From Caulobacter hibisci (lineage in GTDB: Bacteria > Pseudomonadota > Alphaproteobacteria > Caulobacterales > Caulobacteraceae), in the NCBI RefSeq assembly GCF_016135805.1, contig NZ_JADWOX010000005.1, forward strand, positions 219,017 through 283,016: a stretch of DNA of 64,000 nt. The letters run 5' to 3'. The notes beneath the pieces are model-generated. The model was not told the DNA's origin. It did no database searches and saw nothing but the letters and a program-made list of their open reading frames with translations. Positions 1 to 8,007 of this stretch are shown here, piece by piece. Numbering within the stretch: position 1 is the first letter of the stretch; every line of letters starts with the position of its first letter. A program made the position numbers and the translations under genes.

Positions 1-1
1 G

Positions 2-1258
2 TTCACCCGCCAGATGGTCGACCAGTTCAAGGACATCCCCGGCGCGCGCATCGGCGCGGGCAGCAACAGCGGCGGCGGCCCCGGCGACGGCGGCAGCTAT
101 ACCCTGCGGCTGGTCGGCGACGACGGTCCCGAGCTCGAGGCCGCCGCCCGTAAAGTCGAGGCCGAGATGCGCACGGTCCCGGGCCTGGCCAACGTGGTCA
201 ACACCGCCTCGATCGCCCGTCCGGAGATCATCGTCACCCCGCGCCCCGACCAGGCCGCCCGCATGGGCGTCTCGGCCGGCGCGATCTCGCAGGCCGTGCG
301 GGTGGCGACCATCGGCGACATCGACCAGTCCCTGCCCAAGTACAATCTGGGCGACCGCCAGGTGCCGATCCGCCTGCGCCTGACCCAGAACGCCCTGCAG
401 GACCTGTCGGTGCTGGAGACGCTGAAGGTGCCTTCGTCCAGCGGGGCCTCGGTGCCGCTGAATGCGGTGGCCGACATCCGCTTCGGCGCCGGCCCCTCGC
501 AGATCAACCGCCAGGACCGCTCGCGCGTGGCCGAGATCACCGCCGAGCTGGACGGGATCGTGGTCGGCGACGCGTCCAAGCGCGTCCACGCCCTGGACTC
601 GGTCAAGAGCCTGCCGACCGGCGTCAAGGAAGTGGCCGCCGGCGACGCCGAGTTCATCGCCGAGATGATCTCCGGCTTCGTCATGGCCCTCGTGACTGGC
701 CTGCTGCTGATGTACGTCGTGCTGGTGCTGCTGTTCCGCAGCTTCGCCCACCCGGTGACCATCATGGCCGCCCTGCCCCTGGCCATCGGCGGCGCCTTCG
801 CCCTGCTGAAGCTGGTCAACAGCAGCTTCTCGATGTCGAGCCTGATCGGCATCCTGATGCTGATGGGCATCGCCGCCAAGAACTCGATCCTCCTGGTCGA
901 GTACGCGATCATGGCGATGAAGGACGGCATGACCCGGCGCGAGGCCCTGATCGACGCGGCTCACAAGCGGGCCCGGCCGATCCTGATGACCACCGTGGCC
1001 ATGGGCGCGGGCATGGTGCCGGTCGCCGTGGGCTTCGGCGCCGACGTCGAGTTCCGGGCCCCGATGGCGATCACTGTCATCGGCGGCCTGATCACCTCGA
1101 CCTTCCTGTCGCTGCTCTACATCCCGGTGGTGTTCGTGTTCATGGACCAGGTGAAGAACTGGTCGAACAAGGTGATGGGCAAGGTGTTCGGCCACTCGCA
1201 CCACCATCCGGCGCCGGGCGCGCACGAGCAGCCGGTGCTGGTCAGCAAGGATCACTGA
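2..1258 (+). CDS. RND efflux pump inner-membrane transporter, C-terminal part (5' end outside window)
   Basis: This is the C-terminal part of an AcrB/HAE1-type proton-driven drug exporter. The reading frame is open from base 2, so the gene starts before the window. The visible part holds periplasmic porter/docking sequence and then several hydrophobic helices. The conserved stretch GIAAKNSILLVEYA followed by HKRARPILMTT is typical of the last transmembrane block of this family. About 415-420 residues remain of an expected ~1050. The C-terminus carries a histidine-rich tail (HSHHH). A strong terminator follows 24 bases after the stop, so it is the last gene of its operon, probably behind a membrane-fusion protein. 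The substrate cannot be told from this part. Confidence 0.93.
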   Translation, partial: FTRQMVDQFKDIPGARIGAGSNSGGGPGDGGSYTLRLVGDDGPELEAAARKVEAEMRTVPGLANVVNTASIARPEIIVTPRPDQAARMGVSAGAISQAVRVATIGDIDQSLPKYNLGDRQVPIRLRLTQNALQDLSVLETLKVPSSSGASVPLNAVADIRFGAGPSQINRQDRSRVAEITAELDGIVVGDASKRVHALDSVKSLPTGVKEVAAGDAEFIAEMISGFVMALVTGLLLMYVVLVLLFRSFAHPVTIMAALPLAIGGAFALLKLVNSSFSMSSLIGILMLMGIAAKNSILLVEYAIMAMKDGMTRREALIDAAHKRARPILMTTVAMGAGMVPVAVGFGADVEFRAPMAITVIGGLITSTFLSLLYIPVVFVFMDQVKNWSNKVMGKVFGHSHHHPAPGAHEQPVLVSKDH

Positions 1259-1281
1259 TCCGGCTGGCCAGAGACGATCGA

Positions 1282-1310
1282 GGGGCGGACTTCCGGGTCC
1301 GCCCCTTTTT
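1282..1310 (+). terminator. Rho-independent terminator of the RND pump gene
   Basis: Arms GGGGCGGAC (1282-1290) and GTCCGCCCC (1297-1305) form a perfect 9-bp stem with a 6-base loop, followed by TTTTT (1306-1310). It lies between the RND gene and the convergent MocR-type gene. Confidence 0.9.
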
Positions 1311-1318
1311 CGTGCGCG

Positions 1319-2659
1319 TCAGGTCAGCGACGCCGCGACGCGCCGCAGCGCCGACGCGAGCACGCTCCGCTTGCCCGGCGCGCCCAGCGACAATCGCGCG
1401 CCATCAGTGAGGATCTCCGGCGCGGCGAACAGCGAGGCGGGCGCCAGCGACAGACCCTCGGGCGCCGTCGCCGGTCGGTCCAGCCAGACGTGCAGGCAGC
1501 CCGCCGGTCCTTGCGCCGAGGGCAGGAGTTCGGCGGCCAGGACGCGGCGGGCGGTCGCCTCGGCCCGCACCCCGGCCAGGATCGCCTGCGCCGTCCCATC
1601 ACGGATCCAGGCCGTCGCCACCGCGGCCATCAGCGGCGCAGGCATCTGGCACAGGGCGTGGCCGGCAGCGGCCAGACGCTCGGCGGACGCCGCGTCAGGG
1701 GCGGCGACATAGGCGATGCGCAGGCCCGGGGTCAGGGCCTTGGCCAGGGTAGCGACGTGCCAGACCCGCTCGGGCGCCAGGCTGGCCGGCGCCGCCGGCG
1801 CCGGATAGGGCAAGCGGCCATAGGCGTCGTCCTCGACGATGCGGGCGCCGGCCCGCGCGCAGGCCTCGACCACCGCGGCGCGCCGGGCGGGGCTCATGGT
1901 CGCCGTGGTCGGGTTCTGCCAGGTCGGGGTGACGACCACGAGTCGCGCGCCGCTAGTCGCTAAACGCTCGGCCAGGGCCTCGGGAACGATCCCCTCCCCG
2001 TCCATCGGACAGGCGATCGCGCGCAGGCCCCGCGCGGCCAGGGCCGCCAGCAGGCCGGGATAGGTCAGGGCCTCGACCACCACGGCGTCGCCCGGAACGG
2101 TCTCGACCGCCAGGATCGCCGACAGCGCCGCCTGGGCGCCGGCGCAGACCACGATCCGCTCAGGATCCACCGCGCCAACGCCCGGCGCCAGCCAGGCCGC
2201 GCCCGCCGCCCGCTGCGCCAGCGAACCGGGGCCGGCGTGATAGGCCATCAGGGTGGCCGGGTCGGTACGGGCCAGCACCGCCGCCGTCGTCTCGCGCAGC
2301 AGGGCCGCCAGCGACAGCCCCTCGGGCTGCGGCGGCAGGTTCATCGACAGGTCGATCAGGCCGGCCTCCTCCTCGCCCGCCCGCCGGCGCACGAAGGTGC
2401 CGCGCCCGGCCGCCCCCTCCACCAGCCCCTGCTCGCGGGCCAGGGCGTAGGCCCGGGTGACCGTGGTGAAGTCGACGCCCAGCAGGGCCGCCACCGTCCG
2501 CTGCGGCGGCAACTGCTCGCCGGCCGAAAGCTCGCCGTCCGCGACCGCCCCGCGCAAGGCCTCGAACAGCCGCCGATAGATCGGACCCTCGCCCGCGTCC
2601 ACGCGCCGCAGCCAGGTCGCCCCCGGCGGCAGCGCGGCCTCTCTTGCGTCGCCCATCAT
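1319..2659 (-). CDS. MocR-family (GntR-HTH/aminotransferase fusion) transcriptional regulator
   Basis: This is a 446-residue fusion of an N-terminal GntR-type winged helix (about residues 15-90; DFTTVTRAY is the recognition-helix region) with a class I/II aminotransferase-like domain. The likely PLP lysine lies in ATLAKALTPGLRIAYV. MocR regulators bind PLP or an amino-acid adduct and control neighbouring genes. Three in-frame ATGs are possible (2671, 2659, 2656). The first lies inside a perfect inverted repeat, so 2659 or 2656 is preferred, which leaves the repeat as an operator. The gene diverges from a DUF983 gene 58 bases away, which may share the operator. The regulated pathway is not evident; pdxR-like or transport control are possibilities. 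Confidence 0.88.
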   Translation of the reverse strand: MMGDAREAALPPGATWLRRVDAGEGPIYRRLFEALRGAVADGELSAGEQLPPQRTVAALLGVDFTTVTRAYALAREQGLVEGAAGRGTFVRRRAGEEEAGLIDLSMNLPPQPEGLSLAALLRETTAAVLARTDPATLMAYHAGPGSLAQRAAGAAWLAPGVGAVDPERIVVCAGAQAALSAILAVETVPGDAVVVEALTYPGLLAALAARGLRAIACPMDGEGIVPEALAERLATSGARLVVVTPTWQNPTTATMSPARRAAVVEACARAGARIVEDDAYGRLPYPAPAAPASLAPERVWHVATLAKALTPGLRIAYVAAPDAASAERLAAAGHALCQMPAPLMAAVATAWIRDGTAQAILAGVRAEATARRVLAAELLPSAQGPAGCLHVWLDRPATAPEGLSLAPASLFAAPEILTDGARLSLGAPGKRSVLASALRRVAASLT

Positions 2660-2695
2660 TGATCCATACATTTACGCGGTAATGTATGGATCAAT
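2658..2695. promoter_or_regulatory. Perfect 15-bp inverted repeat, probable MocR operator
   Basis: ATTGATCCATACATT (2658-2672) is repeated exactly as its reverse complement AATGTATGGATCAAT (2681-2695), with the 8-base spacer TACGCGGT. It lies between the divergent MocR-type gene and the DUF983 gene and touches the regulator's start codon. It is AT-rich against a GC-rich background. Position and symmetry suggest autoregulation and possibly control of the 2718 gene. The binding protein is inferred. Confidence 0.75.
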
Positions 2696-2717
2696 TTTCG
2701 GATTGTAGGTAGGGGTC

Positions 2718-3131
2718 ATGACGACCGGTCACCAGGTTTTCGATCCGCCGCCGCCGGTGATCAGCGGCCTGCGCCAGCGCTGCCCGCGCTGCGGCGAGGG
2801 CAAGCTGTTCAAGGGCTTTCTCGGCCTGGCCCCGGCCTGCGACCGCTGCGGCCTCGACTACGGCTTCGCCGAACCGGCCGACGGCCCGGCCTTCTTCGTG
2901 ATGAGCGGCGTCGGCATCCTGGTCATCGCCGTCTTCGCCTGGATCGAGGTGGTCTACCGGCCGCCGATCTGGGTGCACTTCGTCACCGTCTTCCCGGCCC
3001 TGATCGTCGGCTGTCTGGCGACCCTGCGGCCCGTGAAGGCCTGGCTGGTGGCCGCGCAGTTCGTCACCAAGGCCGAGGAAGGCAAGTTCGAGAGCCTGGG
3101 CCGCCACGACCACGATCCCAGAAGGCTCTGA
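2718..3131 (+). CDS. DUF983 family membrane protein
   Basis: This is a 137-residue protein with the DUF983 layout: an N-terminal CPRCGEGKLF zinc-finger-like pair, a second CDRCG pair about 20 residues later, then two hydrophobic helices (about residues 60-80 and 90-112). Four cysteines could bind a metal. Start 2718 is preceded by AGGTAGGGG. The MocR operator lies about 25 bases upstream. The family's function is unknown; homologues are often small inner-membrane proteins in alphaproteobacteria. It is followed after 15 bases by an iron-permease-family gene in the same direction, so the two are probably cotranscribed. Confidence 0.85.
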   Translation: MTTGHQVFDPPPPVISGLRQRCPRCGEGKLFKGFLGLAPACDRCGLDYGFAEPADGPAFFVMSGVGILVIAVFAWIEVVYRPPIWVHFVTVFPALIVGCLATLRPVKAWLVAAQFVTKAEEGKFESLGRHDHDPRRL

Positions 3132-3146
3132 ACGGAACACCGAGCT

Positions 3147-3653
3147 GTGGCGTTTGACAGCAAACGCTGGAGCCCGCCGTTGGACAAGTTCTTCGCCAAG
3201 TTCGCCAACGCCACCGCCCAGGTGACGGGCCGCCCCGTCACCTTCCTGGCCTGCCTGGGGCTGGTGATCCTGTGGGCGGTCTCGGGGCCGATCTTCAAGT
3301 TCTCCGAGACCTGGCAGCTGGTGATCAACACCGGCACCACGATCATCACCTTCCTGATGGTGTTCCTGATCCAGAACACCCAGAACCGCGACAGCGAGGC
3401 CGTCCAGGCCAAGCTCGACGAGCTGATCCTGACCTCGACCGCCGACAACGACTTCGTCGGCATCGAGAAGCTGTCGGAGAAGGAGCTCGACGCCTACCAC
3501 GCCCAGTGCAAGGCGGCCGCCGAGCGCGCGCACGACCGGCTGGAGCAGGTCACCGCCCTGCGCGAGAAGAAGAACAAGGCGCCCGCGAAGAAGCCCGCCG
3601 CCAAGACCTCGACCGCGAAGGCCGCGCCGCGCAAGCGAGCCTCAAGAACATGA
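3147..3653 (+). CDS. Low-affinity iron permease family protein
   Basis: This is a 168-residue membrane protein of the family named for yeast Fet4-like low-affinity iron transport. The signature FSETWQLVINTGTTIITFLM followed by VFLIQNTQNRD is present at residues 50-78. Two hydrophobic helices (about 31-50 and 57-76) are followed by a charged cytoplasmic helix and a Lys/Ala-rich tail (KKNKAPAKKPAAK). No ATG is available; translation likely starts at GTG 3147, 15 bases after the DUF983 stop. Iron transport has not been shown for these short bacterial members, so the name is a family label. Confidence 0.8.
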   Translation: MAFDSKRWSPPLDKFFAKFANATAQVTGRPVTFLACLGLVILWAVSGPIFKFSETWQLVINTGTTIITFLMVFLIQNTQNRDSEAVQAKLDELILTSTADNDFVGIEKLSEKELDAYHAQCKAAAERAHDRLEQVTALREKKNKAPAKKPAAKTSTAKAAPRKRASRT

Positions 3654-3675
3654 ACGGCAGCTACCGTCTCTGGCC

Positions 3676-4314
3676 TTAAACTGGCCTGGGTTCGCCATTG
3701 AGCGTGTCGGATATTTGAATCAAACGCTGGACTTCGGCGCGCGAGGGTTCGCGGTCCAACAGCCCATGAGCGACGGCGTTACGCATGTCGGCCATCTGTC
3801 TAAGAAATTGGAATTCTGTTTGCGGCAATCGGCCCGTCGAGATGACGACATCGATCAACGATCGAGGACTGAGGCTCCGAGCCATCAAATTCGGCTCGAG
3901 CCGACGGCAAATCGCTTCAAGAATCGACCAGGCCATCAAGAGCGCGGCACGAGGTGCGACATCTGTAACGCGACGCACCTCGTCCAACGCGACCCGCACC
4001 TCTTGGTTTGTCGCGATCGTCATCGGCACGCCTTCCGGCGAAGCATAGATGACTTCCAGACGCCATTCGGGATGATCTGCGAACAGACTTTGCAGTTGCC
4101 TTACCTTAGTGTCGGCGGAGGGACTGCGGCTACGCATGACCTCGATCACCAAGGAGGGTGCACGGCCAACCGCGATAGCGTCGGGCTGAAAACCTCGTAA
4201 GAACGCTGGGAGTTGCTCTCGTTTCGGTTCGCGGATCAGCTGATAGCCCTCGCTGGCCCAACGGGCTTCGAGGCTGTCGAGCATCGCTTGCTCATTCAAT
4301 ACTGCCGACGCCAT
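3676..4314 (-). CDS. Putative PD-(D/E)XK nuclease-like protein with C-terminal HEPN-like motif
   Basis: This 212-residue protein of unknown function has two recognisable parts. Around residues 35-60, LPAFLRGFQPDAIA...PSLVIEV resembles the core of PD-(D/E)XK nucleases (D45, E58), close to the AHJR-like group. The lysine expected two residues after E58 is Met60; K70 might replace it. The C-terminal third is helical and contains MRNAVAHG (R178-x4-H183), the R-x4-6-H signature of HEPN RNases. Its ATG shares one base with the TAA of the upstream RusA-like gene (TAATG), so they are translationally coupled. Local base composition is unusual: 31 of 60 bases GC at 3781-3840 by hand count. The roles are inferred from motifs only. 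Confidence 0.6.
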   Translation of the reverse strand: MASAVLNEQAMLDSLEARWASEGYQLIREPKREQLPAFLRGFQPDAIAVGRAPSLVIEVMRSRSPSADTKVRQLQSLFADHPEWRLEVIYASPEGVPMTIATNQEVRVALDEVRRVTDVAPRAALLMAWSILEAICRRLEPNLMARSLSPRSLIDVVISTGRLPQTEFQFLRQMADMRNAVAHGLLDREPSRAEVQRLIQISDTLNGEPRPV

Positions 4315-4763
4315 TACGATAGCTCCTCATGAACATCGTCCGTGATCCGGACGTAGATCACTGGGTCATCGGCTTCTAGGGCTGTAACCAGGGTAATGGA
4401 CGGACTTTGAAAGGCGAAGACGCGCCCCGGCTCAAATTTTTGCACCACCACTCGCTCGACGATTTCGTCATCGCTGTAAACGCAGCGTACCATGGCATCC
4501 AAGATCGGCTTCACTCGATTATCGACGTCGCCTTGCATCTCAGCGCCGGGGAAGATGAAGATCGTAACAGCAAGGGGATCGGTCAAAAGCCAAGATCCTT
4601 CAGGGAGCGCGGCCCGCGCTGCTTCCTGAATCGTTTGCTTCCAGTCACGCCTAGATCCGCTTGAGCCCTGGAGGCTGATAGCGGTGCCATGAACTACGAA
4701 CTCAAAGGGCAGATTGGGTTCTAGCGACACGGCTGAATCCACGGATCGATCAAGCTTCGCCAT
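4314..4763 (-). CDS. RusA-like endodeoxyribonuclease family protein
   Basis: This 149-residue protein carries the RusA Holliday-junction resolvase signature DVDNRVKPILDAM at residues 79-91, followed by SDDEIV at 97-102. These match the catalytic aspartates and lysine of RusA (here D79, D81, K85 and D98/D99). RusA proteins cleave branched DNA and are usually encoded by prophages, but no phage genes are visible here. The length is close to the family's usual 120-140. It is the first gene of a two-gene unit and is coupled to a downstream PD-(D/E)XK/HEPN-like gene. An N-terminal extension of about 18 residues precedes the core. Nuclease fold is likely; substrate is unknown. Confidence 0.75.
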   Translation of the reverse strand: MAKLDRSVDSAVSLEPNLPFEFVVHGTAISLQGSSGSRRDWKQTIQEAARAALPEGSWLLTDPLAVTIFIFPGAEMQGDVDNRVKPILDAMVRCVYSDDEIVERVVVQKFEPGRVFAFQSPSITLVTALEADDPVIYVRITDDVHEELS

Positions 4764-4833
4764 TTAGCGAGCTCATCGGCGTAGAAACAACCGAAGATTG
4801 CCCCCCGCCCCCCATTCCAATCCTGCGCGCGCC

Positions 4834-5145
4834 CTACTTCTTCTCGAGCAGCAGCGTGCCCTGCTTCTTCACCTGGCCGGTGATCTTGCCGGCGATCATG
4901 CCCAGCAGGCCCGGCAGCACGATCTCGACCAGCACGACGTTGGCCGCCACGTTCAGCTTGCCGGTGATGTTTTGCCCCATGACGATGGCCGAGAAGTCGA
5001 GCACGTCGTCGCGCCAGGCCTTGGTGACGTTGGCCAGGCCGCCGGGGATCTGGGCGCCCAGCTGCTCGAAGCCGCTCTCGATCCGCCGCTTGGCCTCGGC
5101 CACGCCGAGTTCGTGGGGGATGTTGATGGTGACAGGCTTCGACAT
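4834..5145 (-). CDS. Polyhydroxyalkanoic acid system family protein
   Basis: This 103-residue protein matches the small family annotated as polyhydroxyalkanoate (PHA) granule/system proteins: INIPHELGVAEAKRRIE at the N-terminus, then AWRDDVLDFSAIVMGQNITG, then a hydrophobic LVEIVLPGLLGMIAGKI segment and a lysine-ending tail. Start 5145 has GGAG 8 bases upstream. Longer in-frame extension to the right is rejected because it runs antisense through the next gene. No PHA synthase or phasin is nearby, so the link to PHA is a family label. It stands alone, divergent from the 74-aa gene at 5260. Confidence 0.75.
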   Translation of the reverse strand: MSKPVTINIPHELGVAEAKRRIESGFEQLGAQIPGGLANVTKAWRDDVLDFSAIVMGQNITGKLNVAANVVLVEIVLPGLLGMIAGKITGQVKKQGTLLLEKK

Positions 5146-5259
5146 GGGAACTCCGACAGAGGTATTTCGCCCCTGACATAGGGACGACATCGGCGTTCGG
5201 CTATACGTCCAGTTCTGACGCACCTGCGGCGCAGGTTGGCGAGGTCCACGGAGGAAGCC

Positions 5260-5484
5260 ATGACCGACATCGCCATGACCCAGTACTTCGACGCTCCCGT
5301 CCGCAGCGCCCGCCGTGTTCGCGCCGGCCGTCCGGGCCGTCCGACGGGGGTCTGGGGCTCGATCTCCTATGCCGGCGTGCTGCTTGTCTGGGCCGGCCTG
5401 TTCGTGATCCGCCCGCGCCTGGCCTTGCAGGTGATGGCCCAGCGCCGCGCCGACTCGCCGATCCCGCGCTTCGACAAACGCTGA
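5260..5484 (+). CDS. Small single-pass membrane protein, unknown function
   Basis: This 74-residue protein has a basic stretch (RSARRVRAGRPGRP), one hydrophobic segment (SISYAGVLLVWAGLFVI) and a basic tail. The start at 5260 is chosen over 5236 because GGAGGA lies 4-9 bases upstream. No family is recognised. It is divergent from the PHA-system gene, with 114 bases between them; those bases include a short hairpin (CACCTGCGGCGCAGGTTG around 5221-5238). Confidence 0.6.
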   Translation: MTDIAMTQYFDAPVRSARRVRAGRPGRPTGVWGSISYAGVLLVWAGLFVIRPRLALQVMAQRRADSPIPRFDKR

Positions 5485-5533
5485 GCCTCTCCCCCCTCTC
5501 GCCAAAGCGTTCGAACGGCGCCAAGCCAGGGGC

Positions 5534-6547
5534 ATGAGCCGTCTCGTCGCCGTCCGCCCCGTCAGCCACCCGCTCGCCGCCCCGTTCCGCATCTCGCGCG
5601 GGGTCAAGACCGCCGCCGAGGTCGTGGTGGTCGAGATCGCCGACGGTGGACACATCGGCCGCGGCGAGAGCGTGCCCTACGCCCGCTACGGCGAGACGGT
5701 CGCCGGCGTCGAGGCGCAGCTGGCCCCCGCCGCCCGCCTGATCGCCATGGGCGGCGGCCTCGCCGAAGCCCTGGCCCTGTTGCCGGCTGGCGCGGCGCGC
5801 AACGCCCTGGACTGCGCGATCTGGGACCTGCGGGCCAAGCAGGACGGCGTCTCCGTCGCCGCCCGCACCGGCCTGGCCGTCCCGGCGTCGCTGGTCACCG
5901 CCGTCACCGTCAGCCTGGATACGCCGGACGCCATGGCCGCCGCGGCCCGCAAGGTCGCCGACGCGCCGCTGATCAAGATCAAGCTGTCGGCCGAAGATCC
6001 CGCCGCGCGCCTGGCCGCCGTGGCGCAGGCCGCCCCCGACGCCGCCCTGATCGTCGATCCCAACGAGGGCTGGACCTTCGAGATCCTGCGCGGACTGGAA
6101 GACCAGCTGTCGCGCCTCAACATCGCCCTGGTCGAACAGCCCCTGCCGGCCGGCGAGGACGCGGCCCTGGAAGGCTACGCCCCGCCCTTCCCGATCTGCG
6201 CCGACGAGTCGGTGCACACCGCCGCCGACCTGCCGGCCTTGCGCGCCCGCTACCAGGCGGTGAACCTCAAGCTCGACAAGTCCGGCGGCCTGACCGAGGC
6301 GCTGGCGATGCTGCGGGCCGCCAAGGACCTCGGCTTCACCCTGATGACCGGCTGCATGGTCGCCTCGTCCCTGGCCATCGCGCCGGCCCTGCACCTGGCC
6401 GCCGACTGCGCCTTCGCCGACCTCGACGGACCGTGGTGGCTAAAGGAAGACCATCCCGGCGGCCTGCGGGTCGAGGCCGGACGGATCGTGCCGCCCGCCG
6501 CGGGGTTCTGGGGGGATGGCGTCGACGCCGAGGAGCTGTGGCTGTGA
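5534..6547 (+). CDS. Dipeptide epimerase (L-Ala-D/L-Glu epimerase type), enolase superfamily
   Basis: This 337-residue enolase-superfamily enzyme of the muconate-lactonizing/dipeptide epimerase branch likely epimerises Ala-Glu dipeptides from murein turnover. The catalytic lysine pair is IKIK (K148, K150). Mg ligands are D175 (IVDPNEGW), E201 (EQPL) and D224 (ADES). The opposing acid/base lysine is in LKLDKSGG (about 246-249). Length is normal. A symporter for dicarboxylates or acidic amino acids follows 40 bases downstream, which would fit uptake or salvage of glutamate-containing products. Substrate specificity within this family varies and cannot be fixed from sequence by eye. Confidence 0.85.
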   Translation: MSRLVAVRPVSHPLAAPFRISRGVKTAAEVVVVEIADGGHIGRGESVPYARYGETVAGVEAQLAPAARLIAMGGGLAEALALLPAGAARNALDCAIWDLRAKQDGVSVAARTGLAVPASLVTAVTVSLDTPDAMAAAARKVADAPLIKIKLSAEDPAARLAAVAQAAPDAALIVDPNEGWTFEILRGLEDQLSRLNIALVEQPLPAGEDAALEGYAPPFPICADESVHTAADLPALRARYQAVNLKLDKSGGLTEALAMLRAAKDLGFTLMTGCMVASSLAIAPALHLAADCAFADLDGPWWLKEDHPGGLRVEAGRIVPPAAGFWGDGVDAEELWL

Positions 6548-6587
6548 GGGCTTGACCCACCTCGCATAACGCCGTGCTCTGGCAGGC

Positions 6588-7880
6588 ATGACCGACGCCC
6601 TCGCCGCCGCGCCGCCCCCTCCATCTCGCAAGAACCCGCTGCAGGTCTGGTTCGGGATCTCGCTGTGGAAGCGGATCCTGGCCGCCCTCGTGGTTGGGGC
6701 CGTGGTCGGCTATGTCTGGGGCGAAGGGGCGACCAGCCTCAAATGGATCGGCGAGATCTTCGTGCGGCTGATCCGTATGATGGTGGCGCCGCTAGTGTTC
6801 GTGATCATCGCCTCGGGCGTGGCCCAGCTGGGCGACGCCAAGCGGCTGGGCGGCATCGGCGTCAAGACCATCGCCATGTACGTGCTGACCACCCTGATCG
6901 CGGTGACCATCGGCCTGATCGTCGCCAGCCTGCTCGGTCCCGGCGTCGGCGCCGATCTGCACAACGCCGCCCCCCAGGCGGTGGCCACGCCCAAGTCGCC
7001 GGCCGAGCTGTTCATCGGCATCGTGCCGCTCAATCCGATCAACGCCCTGGCCGAGGGCGAGACCCTGGCGATCATCTTCTTCGCCGTGCTGGTCGGGGCC
7101 GGGGTGATCGTGGCGGGAGAAAGCGGCGAGCCGGTCGCCAGGCTGCTGGCCAGCGCCAGCGAGGTGATGCTGCGCATCGTCGGCTTCGTGATGGAGACCG
7201 CGCCTTTCGGGGTGTTCGCCCTGATCGCCGTGGTCATGGGCACGAACGGTCCCGAGACCTTCCTGCACGTCGCCAAGCTGGGGGTCTGCGTGATCATCGG
7301 GGCGGCGATCCAAACCTTCGTCACCCACGCCGCCGTCGTGCGCCTGGGGGCCTGGCTGCCGCTGCTGCCGTTCTATCGCGGCTGCATGGACGCGATCCTC
7401 GTGGGCTTCTCCACCTCGTCCAGCTCGGCCACCCTGCCGGTGGCGATCCGGGTGGCCGAGGACAATCTGGGCATCAAGCCGTCGGTGTCCTCCACCGTCC
7501 TGCCGCTGGGGGCGACCATCGGCATGGACGGCACGGCGATGTACGTGGCCATGCTGACCCTGTTCGCCGCCCAGGCCTTCGGCGTGCACCTGACCCTGGC
7601 CGACTACGCCCTGGTGGCGGTGACCACCACCATCGTCGCCATGGGCGTGGCCCCGGTGCCTTCGGGCTCGCTATTCGTGCTGGCGGCGGTGCTGGCGACC
7701 ATCGGCATCGGCCCGACCCAGACGGCGATCATCGTCGGCTTCATCCTGCCCTTCGACCGCATCCTCGACATGATCCGCACCGTGCCGAACGTGACCTGCG
7801 ACCTGTCGATCGCCACGGCCGTGGCGCGGTGGGAGAAGGAGATCGATGTCGAGGCGTATCTGTCGAAGAAGGACGTGTGA
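6588..7880 (+). CDS. Dicarboxylate/amino acid:cation symporter (DAACS family)
   Basis: This 430-residue inner-membrane transporter is of the GltP/DctA family. The serine-rich re-entrant loop STSSSSATLPV and the second-loop motif LGATIGMDGTAMY are both present, followed by VAPVPSGSLFVLAAVL. About eight hydrophobic helices are spread over the length. It would import C4-dicarboxylates or glutamate/aspartate with Na+ or H+. It lies 40 bases after the dipeptide epimerase gene, which favours an acidic amino acid as substrate, but this is inference. Its end abuts a palindromic repeat that probably stops transcription before the convergent murB. Confidence 0.9.
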   Translation: MTDALAAAPPPPSRKNPLQVWFGISLWKRILAALVVGAVVGYVWGEGATSLKWIGEIFVRLIRMMVAPLVFVIIASGVAQLGDAKRLGGIGVKTIAMYVLTTLIAVTIGLIVASLLGPGVGADLHNAAPQAVATPKSPAELFIGIVPLNPINALAEGETLAIIFFAVLVGAGVIVAGESGEPVARLLASASEVMLRIVGFVMETAPFGVFALIAVVMGTNGPETFLHVAKLGVCVIIGAAIQTFVTHAAVVRLGAWLPLLPFYRGCMDAILVGFSTSSSSATLPVAIRVAEDNLGIKPSVSSTVLPLGATIGMDGTAMYVAMLTLFAAQAFGVHLTLADYALVAVTTTIVAMGVAPVPSGSLFVLAAVLATIGIGPTQTAIIVGFILPFDRILDMIRTVPNVTCDLSIATAVARWEKEIDVEAYLSKKDV

Positions 7881-7890
7881 GGCCGGCGAA

Positions 7891-8003
7891 AGCCCCCTCC
7901 GGCCCTCCGGGCCACCTCCCCCAGAGGGGGAGGATCTAGAAGCGCCGCGCCAACAAGATGCTCCCCCTCTGGGGGAGCTGTCGCGGTGCGACTGAGGGGG
8001 CCG
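7891..8003. repeat. Family A intergenic palindromic repeat, copy 1
   Basis: Outer arms GCCCCCTC and GAGGGGGC enclose two smaller hairpins: CCTCCCCC-AGA-GGGGGAGG (7915-7933) and CTCCCCC-TCT-GGGGGAG (7961-7977), which also complement each other. It sits between the convergent symporter and murB genes, where it could end transcription from both sides. Related copies lie at 33328, 38091 and 63848. Confidence 0.8.
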
Positions 8004-8007
8004 GCCG

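Noticed and set aside
7891..8003. Repeat stretch considered as CRISPR
   Set aside because: No regularly spaced direct repeats or spacers; it is a palindromic element found singly at several loci.
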